Assembly (NCBI GenBank): GCA_964604705.1
Contig: CAZSAP010000008.1
Span: forward strand, 1-64,000
Source: JAAXVQ01 sp964604705
Lineage (GTDB): Bacteria > Oederibacteriota > JAAXVQ01
Direction of reading: 5' to 3'
DNA: 64,000 bases
In this document: one piece after another, positions 6,622 to 16,383 of the stretch
Numbering within the stretch: position 1 is the first letter of the stretch
Layout of the letters: each line of letters starts with the position of its first letter
Notes under the pieces: generated by a model
What the model was told of the DNA's origin: nothing
Databases searched by the model: none
What the model saw: only the letters and a program-made list of their open reading frames with translations
Translations under genes and position numbers: made by a program

Positions 6622-8340
6622 TTATTTTGAAAAACGTTTTACCTTTTCCTGCAAGACTGCATCGTTCGGGGCCAACTGCAGCGCCTGCTTCCAAGCCGCC
6701 AAGGCCTCGTCACGACGCCGGAGCCGCATCAGGGTCTCGCCCAAATGATCGTACACCACCGGATCCATGGCCACTTGGGCTTTTTGAAAACAGACTACGG
6801 CCTGCTGCAACGCACGCAAGGCCTGAGGGTATTTGCCTCTTTGGAAAAGCACCCACCCCAGACTGTCCTGAAAATTGCCGTTCTCCGGTTCCAGGGCCAC
6901 GGCGCGCCGCGCCCAGGTTTCGGCCTCACCCAGGCGTATCTTCTGTTCGGCGCAGGTGTAGGCCAAATGATTGTACGCCTCCGCCGACTTGGGGTCACGC
7001 GCAATCACGCGTTCCCACGCCGCCAGCGCCAGCGGGTATTTTTCCAGGGCCATGTAGGCGCGCCCCAGTTGAAACGAAATCTCGGCCTCGTGCGGTGCCA
7101 ACTTCCCCGCCCGTTGCAACGCCTCCAACGCCCGCGTGGGATTGCCCAAGCGTAAGGCAATCAACCCTACGTGCAACCAACGCTGCGCTTGATTTCCCAA
7201 CTGGGCCTGGATCGACTCCAAGACATTCCAGGCCTTTTCGGTCTCGTTCAGTTCCGCGTAGGCCATGGCCAATTCCAGCGAGGCATCCACTTTCAATCCC
7301 GGGGAACGCCGCGCTTCCACCAGTTCCTGCGCCGCCAGGTGCCAAAGATGTTTGCGCCGGTAAATCGAACCAAGCATAAAGTGGGTCAGGGGATCTCCCT
7401 GACGCTTTTCCGATAATTCGATGAGCAGTGGGCGGGCATCTTCCCAACGGTTCAGCTCAAAGTACACGGCGCTTAAATGCCGCTTCACCACCGCATTGTC
7501 CGGCTGGCGCTGGAGTAAAAACTCAAGGTGCTCCACGGCTGCGTTCCACTCATGTTTTTCCAGCAGCATTTCCGCCAGGGCCCGCCGTGCTTCTTCCTGG
7601 TCCGGGTCCTCGTCCAGCACACGTTCAAAAGCCTTGCGCGCTTCCGGCAACCGGCGCTCCAAGAGCGCCACTTTCCCCTGGTAGATCCACCAGCCCAAGT
7701 TGTCGGGATCAAGTTCCAAGGCTTGTTTGAGCAACCGTTTGACGCGTTCCAAGTCGTCGTGATCCTGATACCACTGCAAAAGTATTTGGCGCGCCTCCCG
7801 GCTGTTGGGATCCGCCGCCAAAGCCTTTTCCAAAAAAGGGACACCTTCGTCTTCCTGCGCTCGCTCCATGAGCAATGCGCCCAACGCCGTAAGCGCCCCC
7901 GCGTGAGGTGGGACCAAGGTCACGGCCTGACGGTACGCGGCTTCCGCCTCTGCCGTATTGCCGGCGGCTTCGTAAACCTCACCCATCAAAAACACCCACG
8001 CCGGATCTGTGGGCTGCTTGGCCAAGGCCCGCTGAAAATCCTGAACCGCCTTTTGCACCTCGCCGTTCTTGGTTAGAACCAAGACAAGCTCGCGCCACAG
8101 GGTTAGAGACTCCGGATCGTACGTCAGGGCCCTGCGAAACGCCGCCTCGGCGCGGGGAAAATCGTAACGCTGTTCAAACCACCGTCCCTCCAGGTAGGCA
8201 AGTTGCGCTTCCACCTGCGCCGCCTCGGAGGAAACCGGCGCAGAAGGCCGCAACGACAAAGCGGAGCAACCTGTCAGAACCGTCACCCATCCTACCAAGA
8301 GAAGGCCGACGGCGTAGCGAACGTGCAGTGGCGTGGGCAT
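6622..8340 (-). CDS. TPR-repeat lipoprotein
   Basis: A 572-residue protein with a type II signal peptide (hydrophobic residues 9-22, lipobox VLTGC) followed by about a dozen tetratricopeptide repeats across residues 45-565. Repeat consensus residues are clear, for example in FRRALTYDPESLTLWRELV and AYRQAVTLVPPHAGALTALG. TPR lipoproteins of this type scaffold envelope complexes or cell-wall enzymes. It starts 9 bases past the stop of the cNMP-binding protein and is followed by ispE, so it is likely part of an operon. No enzymatic domain is seen. The specific partner is unknown. Confidence 0.88.
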   Translation of the reverse strand: MPTPLHVRYAVGLLLVGWVTVLTGCSALSLRPSAPVSSEAAQVEAQLAYLEGRWFEQRYDFPRAEAAFRRALTYDPESLTLWRELVLVLTKNGEVQKAVQDFQRALAKQPTDPAWVFLMGEVYEAAGNTAEAEAAYRQAVTLVPPHAGALTALGALLMERAQEDEGVPFLEKALAADPNSREARQILLQWYQDHDDLERVKRLLKQALELDPDNLGWWIYQGKVALLERRLPEARKAFERVLDEDPDQEEARRALAEMLLEKHEWNAAVEHLEFLLQRQPDNAVVKRHLSAVYFELNRWEDARPLLIELSEKRQGDPLTHFMLGSIYRRKHLWHLAAQELVEARRSPGLKVDASLELAMAYAELNETEKAWNVLESIQAQLGNQAQRWLHVGLIALRLGNPTRALEALQRAGKLAPHEAEISFQLGRAYMALEKYPLALAAWERVIARDPKSAEAYNHLAYTCAEQKIRLGEAETWARRAVALEPENGNFQDSLGWVLFQRGKYPQALRALQQAVVCFQKAQVAMDPVVYDHLGETLMRLRRRDEALAAWKQALQLAPNDAVLQEKVKRFSK

Positions 8341-8348
8341 AAATGGAA

Positions 8349-8789
8349 TTAAGCCTGGGCGAGCTTGCGGTTGGTGTCGCGCAAACGTTGATTCACAATT
8401 TTAAGAATGGCCAAGAGTATCTTGTTGGCCCCTTCGGGCGTCGCGCGCATGATGTCCTGAAAGCATTTTTTCGTAACAATGAAGAGGATGGCATCGTCCA
8501 CCACTTTGGCCGTGGCCGAACGCGGCTCATCGTCGATGATCGACATTTCACCCACAAACTGCCCCGGTCCCAAGGTGGCAATCCTGACGTCCTGCGACTC
8601 TTTCTTCTTTAAGATCTCAACGGTGCCTTGTTTGACCAGATAAAAAACTTCGCCTTTCATCCCCTCCAAAAAGAGGGTGGACCCCGCTTTGAAGGTTCGT
8701 TCAAAAATCAAATGTTTCACCGGTTCCAACTCAGCCGGAGACAATTCCTTAAAAATCGAGATCTGAGTTAAATCACTTGCCTCAATCAC
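8349..8789 (-). CDS. Cyclic-nucleotide-binding domain protein
   Basis: A 146-residue protein made of one CRP-type beta-barrel domain without an HTH. The GTG at 8789 is preferred because GGAGG lies 7 bases upstream; an earlier GTG at 8813 is possible. The phosphate-binding cassette is seen as FVGEMSIIDDEPRSATAK near residues 84-101, where the RSAT part resembles the RxAT of cAMP and cGMP binders. The C-terminal helix LKIVNQRLRDTNRKL could dimerise or contact a partner. It probably senses a nucleotide and acts through another protein. It sits immediately upstream of the TPR lipoprotein. Confidence 0.85.
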   Translation of the reverse strand: MIEASDLTQISIFKELSPAELEPVKHLIFERTFKAGSTLFLEGMKGEVFYLVKQGTVEILKKKESQDVRIATLGPGQFVGEMSIIDDEPRSATAKVVDDAILFIVTKKCFQDIMRATPEGANKILLAILKIVNQRLRDTNRKLAQA

Positions 8790-8894
8790 AACACACCCTC
8801 CGCACCCAAGCACACAGATGCCTGCTTTACCTCAAACCCTTTGCAAACAGCCACTACTGTACCATACCCCGGCGGGTTTTGCAACGCAGCGAGC

Positions 8895-9860
8895 TTAGCG
8901 TTCCTTGCGTTCCCGGCACTGGCGGAGAAACGCCTCAAAATCTTCGGGACGAGGGGCCAGAACATCCAGCGGAACCCCGGTGATCGGGTGGGAGAGCTGC
9001 AGACGTTCGGCATGGAGCATCTGGCGTTCGGGCCGAGCCATTTTCAACCGCGCCAAGGCCCCGATCTCACCCGACTTGCCGTAGATGCGGTCCCCCACGA
9101 TATGATGGCCCTGATGCCGGCAGTGCACGCGAATCTGATGGGTGCGTCCGGTGTTCAGCTTCACTTCCAAAAGCGAAAACCCGCTGCCCAGTATTTCCTG
9201 GGAGACAAACAGCGTGCTCGCCGGACGCCCGTTGGCGACCACGGCGTACTGCTGTCGATGTTTGGGATCACGCCCGATTTGATTTTCCACCAGGCGGGGG
9301 ATAACCGCCAGGTTGCCCCACACGATGGCGCGGTACGTCCGCGAAATGGTGCGCGCCTGAATGCCCGCGGTCAGAGCTTGATGCGCCTTGTCATGCTTGG
9401 CCACCAGCATGACCCCCGAGGTGTCCTTGTCCAAACGATGCACAATCCCCGGGCGCTGCTCGCCGCCGATGCCGGACAGTCCGGTCAAGTGGTGCAACAG
9501 CGCATTCACCAACGTCCCGTCCGCATGTCCGGGCGCCGGATGCGTGACCATGCCATGCGGCTTGTTGATCACCGCCATATGTTCATCCTCATACAACACG
9601 TCCAGCGGAAGCGCCTGCGCTTCCACCTGCGTGGGCACGGCCTGAGGCTCGGTCACATGCACCACATCTCCCGCGCGCAGCACCAGTCCGGGTTTGGTGA
9701 TGCGTCCGTCGACCTGCACATGCCCTTCCTGAATCCAACGGGCGACCGCCGAACGCGTCACTCCGTAAGGCAAGGTGGTTACGAATACATCCAGGCGTTG
9801 TCCGGCCTGCTCCGGTTCCAGTATGTAGGTCTGGGGCCTGTTCGGTTTTGGGGAACTCAT
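8895..9860 (-). CDS. rluD: RluD-type 23S rRNA pseudouridine synthase
   Basis: About 321 residues from the ATG at 9860, which has AAAGGA five bases upstream; an ATG six bases earlier overlaps that site. An S4 RNA-binding domain spans residues about 20-75 and a RluA-type catalytic domain residues about 85-310. The catalytic Asp is in HRLDKDTSG near residue 144, and the GRTHQIRVH motif is present. RluD modifies helix 69 of 23S rRNA; the S4 domain and length favour RluD over RluA, but exact sites cannot be read from sequence. Confidence 0.93.
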   Translation of the reverse strand: MSSPKPNRPQTYILEPEQAGQRLDVFVTTLPYGVTRSAVARWIQEGHVQVDGRITKPGLVLRAGDVVHVTEPQAVPTQVEAQALPLDVLYEDEHMAVINKPHGMVTHPAPGHADGTLVNALLHHLTGLSGIGGEQRPGIVHRLDKDTSGVMLVAKHDKAHQALTAGIQARTISRTYRAIVWGNLAVIPRLVENQIGRDPKHRQQYAVVANGRPASTLFVSQEILGSGFSLLEVKLNTGRTHQIRVHCRHQGHHIVGDRIYGKSGEIGALARLKMARPERQMLHAERLQLSHPITGVPLDVLAPRPEDFEAFLRQCRERKER

Positions 9861-9942
9861 AAGCATCCTTTAAAGCCAATGTCCGCATGGTCCAACGCGG
9901 TTGAACTCCAACACATCCATCCTGTAGGGCGTAACCCCGCCT

Positions 9943-12171
9943 TTAGGGATTGCGCAATTCCGAGCCAGGAAAATAATGCTGCAAAATCTCTTGGTAGGTA
10001 TATTCTTTTTCGGCCATGGACGCGGCGCCGGCTTGGCAAAAGCCCACACCGTGTCCCCACCCTGCGCCCCAAAACACCCAACGCACCGGATACCCGCCCC
10101 GTTCCTCGGGTATGGGCAAGATCATGAATAAATTGCTGCGCAACCCGCCGAGGAACGTTCGCACCCGATCCCCTTGCAGGGTAACGCTGCCGTTGTCCCC
10201 GGAAATCTTCAAGGCCCGCACATATCCGCTCCGCCCCCGCTCCAACACTTCCAATTTGCGGATGGTGCCCAGCCGGAAGCGCGGATTCAACATGGTCTTC
10301 ATTTCTTCCTGGCTGAAAATTTTCACCCAGCGAAAACTGGCGATCCCCGAGTACTTGGGGTTGGCGCACAGGACATCGGGTTGGCTCGCGATCCAAGCGC
10401 GTATGATGCGCGGCGGAAACGGGAGGCGCAGACAGGTTGTGCTGTTCCCCGGCGCATCGTAAATCCCACACGCATCCACGGAAAAATCCTTCCCGTCGCC
10501 CCAGGCATCGGCCACATCCTGGGTCATGCCACCGCACGCATGCGAATAATACGTAGGCGCAAGATACTTCCCGCGGTACAGATTTAGTCCGGCCGTGGCC
10601 TCGAGCGCTTCCAGGGAGCGAGGATCTTCGTTCAGCACACCGCCGTACTCGGCGCAGTGCGGATTGTTGCAAACATCAAACCCTTGTTTCCAATGCGTGC
10701 CGTGCCGGCGCAGGGCATCGGTCCGGGCGACCACCGCCTGCGCCTTCAAGGCTTCCAAGGGCCAAAACGCGGGCATCTCGCCCGGGACCACCGAGGCCAC
10801 GTATTCTTCCGTGGGTAAAATATTGGTCAGCTTAAGCCCTTGACTCTGGCGCAGGATCACCAATTTGCCGCGGTAGTACCGCGTGGCCCGCGAACCGCCC
10901 CCCCAAAAATAACCGGTGGACTGGAACAGGTTCACCACACCCATGACACGGTCGGACTGCAAGGGTTCTACGGTAATCAACCGCGGCAGGGGCTTGAACG
11001 CCTTCCCTTCCCAATTGGTGAGGATCCAACGCCCCCGGGCATCTTGCTTGATGCGGTACCCTTTGCCCGGCAAGCCTTCCCAAACCCGCTTGCCGCTGTG
11101 ATCTTTGGCGATCCACCCGCCCGAGGAACCAAATCCCAAGGCGCCCATCTTTTCACCCAGCCCGACCTGAATCATGGAATCGCCCTTGCGCCCCATGGGC
11201 TTCACGCGCAAGTCGCGAAACAGGATGCGCGGCAGCTTGGCTTCCACCGTGGCCGTGGGTGTGACCTTCGGGGTCGGCACCGCCGTGGGTGTTTCCGTCA
11301 CGGTAATGGTCGTGGTGGTGCTCGGGGCTGGAACCAACGCCACCATGCGTTGCGCCCGTTTCCAAGCCGCCTCGATCTCCGGCGAGTTGTTCAACACCAC
11401 GCGCACTTCGTTCCATTCGCGCGCAGCCTGGGCCCAGCGGTTTTCCAATTCGTAGAACCGCGCCAAATCCCAATGGACTTGCCAAAGGCTCCAGTCGATT
11501 TTTAAAGCGCTTTTGTATTCCTCGCGCGCACGTTGCTTAAAATAATCCGCCGAATCCGGGGATTCCTGACCCAGGGCCGCCAAGGAGCGCGCGAGCATCA
11601 AACGTACCGCCGGCTGGTTCTTCTCCTCATTGAGCGCTCGCCAGTAAAACTCCACGGCATCCGGGTGCCGGTTTTGCGAGGCGGCAATGAGCCCGAGCAA
11701 AATCCGACTCCGCCAATGCGAACCGGGCTTGCCCAAGGCCAGCGTCAGTTCTTTGGCGGCCCGATCAAACTCCCCGGCCGCCAGGTACGCCTCGCCCAAT
11801 TCGTGTCCGTGCACCTCGGCGCGCTCCAACACGCGGGCCGCATCCCGTCCTTCTCCCCGTTCCAAAAGGACCGCAGCCAGGTTAAGGGCCATGGGCTGGT
11901 TGCTGGGATCCTGCGCGACCAGGCGTTCGTATTCGTCTTGGGCCTTTTTAAGGTTGCCGCGGTAAAAGGAAATTTCCGCACTGTAATCTTCGTCAAGGAC
12001 CGGAGGATCCATGGCCCAGGTGAGGGTCGGAACCACGCTGACGCAGGCGGCCAGCCAAAGCGCGATGCCCGCCGCTCCCCACCCACCCCGATGTCCTTGC
12101 ACCTTCACCCACATGGATTCACTCGATCTCGCACAATGCGTTGTAGTCTGACATACTAGTTTCGGATGCAT
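9943..12171 (-). CDS. TPR and SpoIID/LytB domain protein
   Basis: A protein of up to 742 residues. A signal peptide is near residues 30-55 (ALWLAACVSVVPTLTWA); a start at 12114 (MWVKVQG) would place it better. Residues about 65-270 hold tetratricopeptide repeats, then a Thr/Pro linker near 285-305, then a SpoIID domain in the second half. SpoIID enzymes are lytic transglycosylases that cut stripped peptidoglycan. The catalytic Glu is in VVPGEMPAFWP, the domain signature is LKAQAVVARTDALR, and a CNNPHC motif matches the metal site. The gene lies 12 bases after lgt. TPR fused to SpoIID suggests a cell-wall enzyme held in a protein complex, in a non-sporulating diderm. Confidence 0.85.
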   Translation of the reverse strand: MHPKLVCQTTTHCARSSESMWVKVQGHRGGWGAAGIALWLAACVSVVPTLTWAMDPPVLDEDYSAEISFYRGNLKKAQDEYERLVAQDPSNQPMALNLAAVLLERGEGRDAARVLERAEVHGHELGEAYLAAGEFDRAAKELTLALGKPGSHWRSRILLGLIAASQNRHPDAVEFYWRALNEEKNQPAVRLMLARSLAALGQESPDSADYFKQRAREEYKSALKIDWSLWQVHWDLARFYELENRWAQAAREWNEVRVVLNNSPEIEAAWKRAQRMVALVPAPSTTTTITVTETPTAVPTPKVTPTATVEAKLPRILFRDLRVKPMGRKGDSMIQVGLGEKMGALGFGSSGGWIAKDHSGKRVWEGLPGKGYRIKQDARGRWILTNWEGKAFKPLPRLITVEPLQSDRVMGVVNLFQSTGYFWGGGSRATRYYRGKLVILRQSQGLKLTNILPTEEYVASVVPGEMPAFWPLEALKAQAVVARTDALRRHGTHWKQGFDVCNNPHCAEYGGVLNEDPRSLEALEATAGLNLYRGKYLAPTYYSHACGGMTQDVADAWGDGKDFSVDACGIYDAPGNSTTCLRLPFPPRIIRAWIASQPDVLCANPKYSGIASFRWVKIFSQEEMKTMLNPRFRLGTIRKLEVLERGRSGYVRALKISGDNGSVTLQGDRVRTFLGGLRSNLFMILPIPEERGGYPVRWVFWGAGWGHGVGFCQAGAASMAEKEYTYQEILQHYFPGSELRNP

Positions 12172-12183
12172 GGAGGACAAGGT

Positions 12184-12942
12184 TTATACGCGGGAGACTC
12201 GTTTTCCCAGATACACCCAAAACACCACGGCCACGGCCATGCCTGCCAGGGCTACCACTTGGGAGGTATGCAACCAAGGAACCAACACGGTACCGCGGAT
12301 TTCATCTCCGCGGAAAAACTCAATCACAAAACGCCAGGCCGCATACAGCCCCACGTACATCCAGAACAAGCGTCCGTCTGCACGCGGTGCCTTGCGACGC
12401 CACCATAAAAACCCAAAGAGCACGAAATTGAAACCCGCTTCGTACAACTGGGTGGGCAAATGCGGAACATTGTCGCCCAAAGCCGGAAACACCAAACCCC
12501 ACTGGGCGTCTTCGCGCCCGTAGCAGCATCCGGCAAAGAAACAACCGAACCGGCCGAGCATGTGCGCCAGCGGAATCACCGGTGCGGCAATATCGGCGAT
12601 CTTCCAAAACGGAAGCGCCTTTTTTCGGATGTACCACCACCCACCCAAGGCTCCGCCGATAAATCCGCCGTAAAAGACCAATCCGCCGTCCCAAAACTTA
12701 AAGATGCCCAACAGATCCTGGCGGTATGTTTCCCAACCAATGAGCACATACAGAATACGCGCTCCGACCATGCCGGACAAAATAATCCAAAGGCTCAAAT
12801 CCCAAAACGTATCCCCGGGAATCTTCAAGGTGCGTGTAGCCTCACGCTGAGCCAGCCAGGAGGCCAGGATCAACCCCAAGGCCACGAGCAGACCGTACGT
12901 ATGCAGCGTGATGCCTGCGATGGATATAAGATCAGGATGCAT
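12184..12942 (-). CDS. lgt: Prolipoprotein diacylglyceryl transferase
   Basis: Inner-membrane enzyme that transfers diacylglycerol from phosphatidylglycerol to the lipobox cysteine of prolipoproteins. The ATG at 12942 (MHPDLISIAG) is preferred, with GGAG upstream. The 252-residue product has about seven membrane segments and the Lgt signature HMLGRFGCFFAGCCYG near residues 129-144. It overlaps lspA by 11 bases, a natural pairing since LspA acts on the Lgt product. The many lipoproteins in this window are its likely substrates. Confidence 0.96.
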   Translation of the reverse strand: MHPDLISIAGITLHTYGLLVALGLILASWLAQREATRTLKIPGDTFWDLSLWIILSGMVGARILYVLIGWETYRQDLLGIFKFWDGGLVFYGGFIGGALGGWWYIRKKALPFWKIADIAAPVIPLAHMLGRFGCFFAGCCYGREDAQWGLVFPALGDNVPHLPTQLYEAGFNFVLFGFLWWRRKAPRADGRLFWMYVGLYAAWRFVIEFFRGDEIRGTVLVPWLHTSQVVALAGMAVAVVFWVYLGKRVSRV

Positions 12943-13504
12943 GCTCACTCCGTTGGGCGGTGTCCGGTTGCGACTTGAAATTCAAAAACATCAGCCACCC
13001 CACACCCACGCACACGGCCGAATCGGCCAAGTTGAAGACAGGGAAACGGTGCGTTCCAATGCCCACTTCAATGAAATCCACCACGGTCCCAACCGTCACC
13101 CGATCCCAGAGGTTCCCGGCCGCGCCGCCGCAGACCAGTCCCATGCCCAGCAACAAAGACCAATCGGCTTTCTTCTCCCGGTAGGCAAGTATGGAGAGAA
13201 TGACCATGGTCACGACCGCCACCCCGATCAAAAAGAAGCGCCAAGACGAATGCGAGTTGGCGAGAAAACTAAAGGCCGCCCCCGGGTTGCGCAAGAAGGT
13301 CCACTTTAAATACTCCCCCACCACCGGGATACTCTGCATGGGCTGCATGGTGCTCACCACGATCCACTTGCTCACCCAATCCAAGAGCAGGACCACCAGG
13401 GCTGCGCCCCAATAAAACCAGAGCGAGGCTCCCGGTCCCCCGGGCAGCTGCGTCTCGGAGGATGCCGGGTTGGATACGGTTTGCGTCGTTTTCATTTCCG
13501 TCAT
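12932..13504 (-). CDS. lspA: Lipoprotein signal peptidase (signal peptidase II)
   Basis: A 190-residue aspartyl protease of the inner membrane that removes the signal peptide after Lgt has lipidated the protein. Four membrane segments are visible. The two catalytic aspartates are in GNLWDRVTVG and FNLADSAV. An N-terminal cytoplasmic extension of about 25 residues precedes the first membrane helix. It starts 9 bases after ileS, so ileS-lspA-lgt-SpoIID form one transcription unit; the ileS-lspA pairing is common in bacteria. Confidence 0.95.
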   Translation of the reverse strand: MTEMKTTQTVSNPASSETQLPGGPGASLWFYWGAALVVLLLDWVSKWIVVSTMQPMQSIPVVGEYLKWTFLRNPGAAFSFLANSHSSWRFFLIGVAVVTMVILSILAYREKKADWSLLLGMGLVCGGAAGNLWDRVTVGTVVDFIEVGIGTHRFPVFNLADSAVCVGVGWLMFLNFKSQPDTAQRSEHAS

Positions 13505-13512
13505 GATAAGGC

Positions 13513-16299
13513 CTACACTTTCAACGTATTAACCACGTCGTGACAACGTGTGCACAACGATGGATGTGCTTCGTGGGTCCCCACGCTGGGCAAGACGCGC
13601 CAGCAGCGTTCACATTTTTTCGCGGCCGCAGGGACCACTTTGATTTGCAGATCCGGACCCGCGCCACCCGCATCTTCCAGTGAAACACCCGAGACGGAGA
13701 AAAACGTATCCAAATCATGGGTATGCGCAGCCAAGCACGTGCGTTTCTCGCCCCGGGCCTTGATGACCACGGTGGCTTCGTAGGAATGCCCGATCACCTT
13801 GGCCGTACGCGCCTCTTCCAATTGTTTCTGAACTTCGTCCCGAATGGCAAACAACGCTTCCCAATCCTGGGCCAACTCCGGGTTGGTCCATTCCTTGGGC
13901 GGCGTGATCCAGGTGGCCAGATGGACCGAGGCCGCCGGTTCGTCTTTTTCCAGCAAGCCCTGCTTGCCCATGTATTCCCAAGTCTCGTCGGCGGTGTGCA
14001 CGAGCACGGGCGCGGCCAAACGCACCAAATGACGGAGCGCATGCCAGAGTGTGGTCTGCGCGGCCAAACGGGGTTTGGAGGACACACCGTCGGCGTACAG
14101 GCAATCTTTCAGCACGTGAAAGTAAAAGGCCGAGAGATCCACGGAACAGAAATTGTGCATGATTTGGTAATACTTGTAAAATTCGTACGCATCGCAGGCG
14201 TCCATGGATTGCTGCACGCAGGTGGCCAGCTTGTGCAGCATGAGCCGGTCAATCTCGGACAACTGCTTGTACTCCACAGCCTTGGCCGGAGTGAATCCGT
14301 CCAAGTTGCTCAGCAGGAAACGGAGCGTGTTGCGAATGCGCCGATACGCATCCACCGTGCGCTTGAAAATCTCGTCGGAGGAACGCACATCCAACTGGGT
14401 GTTCTCGGAAGCCACCCACATACGCAAGATATCCGCACCGCCGTAGCGCTTAATGCCTTCTTCGGCCGTGATGAAATTTCCCAAGGACTTGGACATCTTG
14501 CGTCCGTTTCCATCCACCGTATACCCGTGGGTCAAGACGGTTTTGTAGGGCGCTTGTCCGGTCGTGGCGGCCGCGGTCAACAACGAGACTTGAAACCAAC
14601 CGCGGTGCTGATCCGAGCCTTCCAGATACATATCGCTGGGGAATTTGAGTTCCGGACGCTGCGCCAAAACCGCCGCATGACTGGCGCCGGAATCAAACCA
14701 CACATCCAAAATATCGGTTTCCTGGCGGAAGGTCTTTCCCCCGCACTTGACGCAGGCCGTATCGGCCGGCAAAATCGCCGCCGCTTCCGGGGTGAACCAG
14801 ACATCGGCGTTCTTGGCGCGCACCAGCTCTTCGGCCTTCTTGAACACATCTTCCCGAATGACGGGCTCGCCGCACTCGCGGCAGTAGAACACCGGAAGCG
14901 GAACGCCCCAGTTGCGCTGGCGCGAGAGGCACCAGTCCGGACGCGAAGCCACCATGGAGCCTATGCGGTTGCGCGAACTCTCCGGCACCCAAGCCACTTC
15001 GTGATTGATCAGGCTCAGGACTTTTTCGCGGAAGCCATCCAGATCGACGTTTAGAAACCACTGCTCGGTGGCGCGGAAAATAATCGGCTTATGGTGGCGC
15101 CAGCAATGCGGATAGGAGTGGGCCATGTCGGCCACGTGCATGAGCGCGCCCACGGACTTCAGGCGTTCCACAATCTTCGGGTTGGCCTTGAACACAAACT
15201 CGCCCTGCATGTCCGGAAACGCGGAGGTGAAGCACCCGTTCTCCCCCACGGGATTGAACACTTCCAGCTTGTACTGCTTGCCCACCACAAAATCTTCCTG
15301 CCCGTGTCCCGGCGCCGTATGCACGCAGCCGGTTCCTGAATCCAGGGTCACATGCTCGCCTAAAATAACCGGCACGCGGTGCGCCAAGAAAGGATGCTGC
15401 AGGGTGAGATGCTCCAACTGCTTGCCGGAAATCTCAGAGACGATTCGATACGATTTCCCAAGCTTCTGCCAATTGGACTCGACCAATGCTTTGGCCAAAA
15501 TGTAATGCTCGCCTTCGGACTCCACCAGCGCATACACAAACTCCGGGTGCACGCAGACCGCCCGGTTGGCCGGAAGCGTCCACGGCGTGGTGGTCCAGAT
15601 CGGAACATAGGTTTTGCCCGCAGGCTTGGCACCTAAAGGTTCGGGCCATCCATCGACCAATTCAAACCGCACGGTGATGGACGGACTGGTATGATCTTCG
15701 TATTCCACTTCCGCTTCCGCCAAGGCACTCTGGCAAGCCGGGCACCAATGCACGGGCTTGAGCCCGCGGTAGATAAACCCTTTCATGGCCAGCTCCCCGA
15801 AGAGGCGCACAATCGTGGCCTGGTACTCCGGCGCCATGGTCAGGTACGGGTGCTCCCAGTCGCCCAAGATGCCCAACTGCTTGAACTGTCCGCGCTGCTT
15901 ATCCACAAAACGTTCAGCATACTTGCGGCATTCGGTACGAATGCGCCCGCGATCCTTGCGCTCGGCCTCGGGCAGGGTTTCCACGACTTTGTGTTCAATG
16001 GGCATGCCGTGGCAGTCCCAGCCCGGGACGTACGGTGTGTGAAACCCGCGCATGGACTTGTAGCGCAGAATCAAATCCTTGGAAATCTTGTTCAGTGCCG
16101 TGCCCATGTGCACGTCGCCGTTGGCGTACGGCGGACCGTCGTGGAGGACAAACTTCTTCCGTCCCTTGCCGTGTTGTTCCAGCAACCCGTAGAGATCCAG
16201 TTCCTTCCAATGGGCTTGGCGCTGCGGCTCGCGCAGATTCAAATCCGCCTTCATGGGGAACTCGGTCTGGGGTAAATTTAGCGTCTCACGATAATCCAT
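13513..16299 (-). CDS. ileS: Isoleucyl-tRNA synthetase
   Basis: A 928-residue class I synthetase. The HIGH-type motif is HMGTALNK near residue 60, the KMSKS motif is GRKMSKSLGN near residues 600-609, and the C-terminus carries a zinc finger with CERC and CTRC pairs (residues about 892-918), as in the bacterial-type IleRS. The connective editing domain is intact by length. The N-terminal DYRETLNLPQTEFPMKA is typical. The leader has two strong hairpins and no T-box consensus. Its own promoter is at 16384-16412. Confidence 0.98.
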   Translation of the reverse strand: MDYRETLNLPQTEFPMKADLNLREPQRQAHWKELDLYGLLEQHGKGRKKFVLHDGPPYANGDVHMGTALNKISKDLILRYKSMRGFHTPYVPGWDCHGMPIEHKVVETLPEAERKDRGRIRTECRKYAERFVDKQRGQFKQLGILGDWEHPYLTMAPEYQATIVRLFGELAMKGFIYRGLKPVHWCPACQSALAEAEVEYEDHTSPSITVRFELVDGWPEPLGAKPAGKTYVPIWTTTPWTLPANRAVCVHPEFVYALVESEGEHYILAKALVESNWQKLGKSYRIVSEISGKQLEHLTLQHPFLAHRVPVILGEHVTLDSGTGCVHTAPGHGQEDFVVGKQYKLEVFNPVGENGCFTSAFPDMQGEFVFKANPKIVERLKSVGALMHVADMAHSYPHCWRHHKPIIFRATEQWFLNVDLDGFREKVLSLINHEVAWVPESSRNRIGSMVASRPDWCLSRQRNWGVPLPVFYCRECGEPVIREDVFKKAEELVRAKNADVWFTPEAAAILPADTACVKCGGKTFRQETDILDVWFDSGASHAAVLAQRPELKFPSDMYLEGSDQHRGWFQVSLLTAAATTGQAPYKTVLTHGYTVDGNGRKMSKSLGNFITAEEGIKRYGGADILRMWVASENTQLDVRSSDEIFKRTVDAYRRIRNTLRFLLSNLDGFTPAKAVEYKQLSEIDRLMLHKLATCVQQSMDACDAYEFYKYYQIMHNFCSVDLSAFYFHVLKDCLYADGVSSKPRLAAQTTLWHALRHLVRLAAPVLVHTADETWEYMGKQGLLEKDEPAASVHLATWITPPKEWTNPELAQDWEALFAIRDEVQKQLEEARTAKVIGHSYEATVVIKARGEKRTCLAAHTHDLDTFFSVSGVSLEDAGGAGPDLQIKVVPAAAKKCERCWRVLPSVGTHEAHPSLCTRCHDVVNTLKV

Positions 16300-16340
16300 C
16301 CGTCATCTCTCCTGTTGAAAAATACCGACAATAACAACCA

Positions 16341-16381
16341 GGGCACGGTCATCCGTGCCCTGCGCCCCGACTTCGGGGCGC
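16341..16381 (-). promoter_or_regulatory. Two strong hairpins in the ileS leader
   Basis: GGGCACGG (16341-16348) pairs with CCGTGCCC (16353-16360), and GCGCCCCG (16362-16369) with CGGGGCGC (16374-16381), both 8-bp stems with 4-base loops. They sit at the 5' end of the predicted ileS mRNA and about 40 bases before its start codon. They may stabilise the message or tune translation. They could equally act as a transcription barrier between the divergent genes. No T-box elements are recognisable. Confidence 0.5.
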
Positions 16382-16383
16382 TT

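Noticed and set aside
8841..10127. A 428-codon plus-strand frame opposite the pseudouridine synthase
   Set aside because: It crosses two minus-strand genes that have clear catalytic motifs.
13717..15054. A 445-codon plus-strand frame opposite ileS
   Set aside because: It is the shadow of the GC-rich ileS coding strand and matches no domain.
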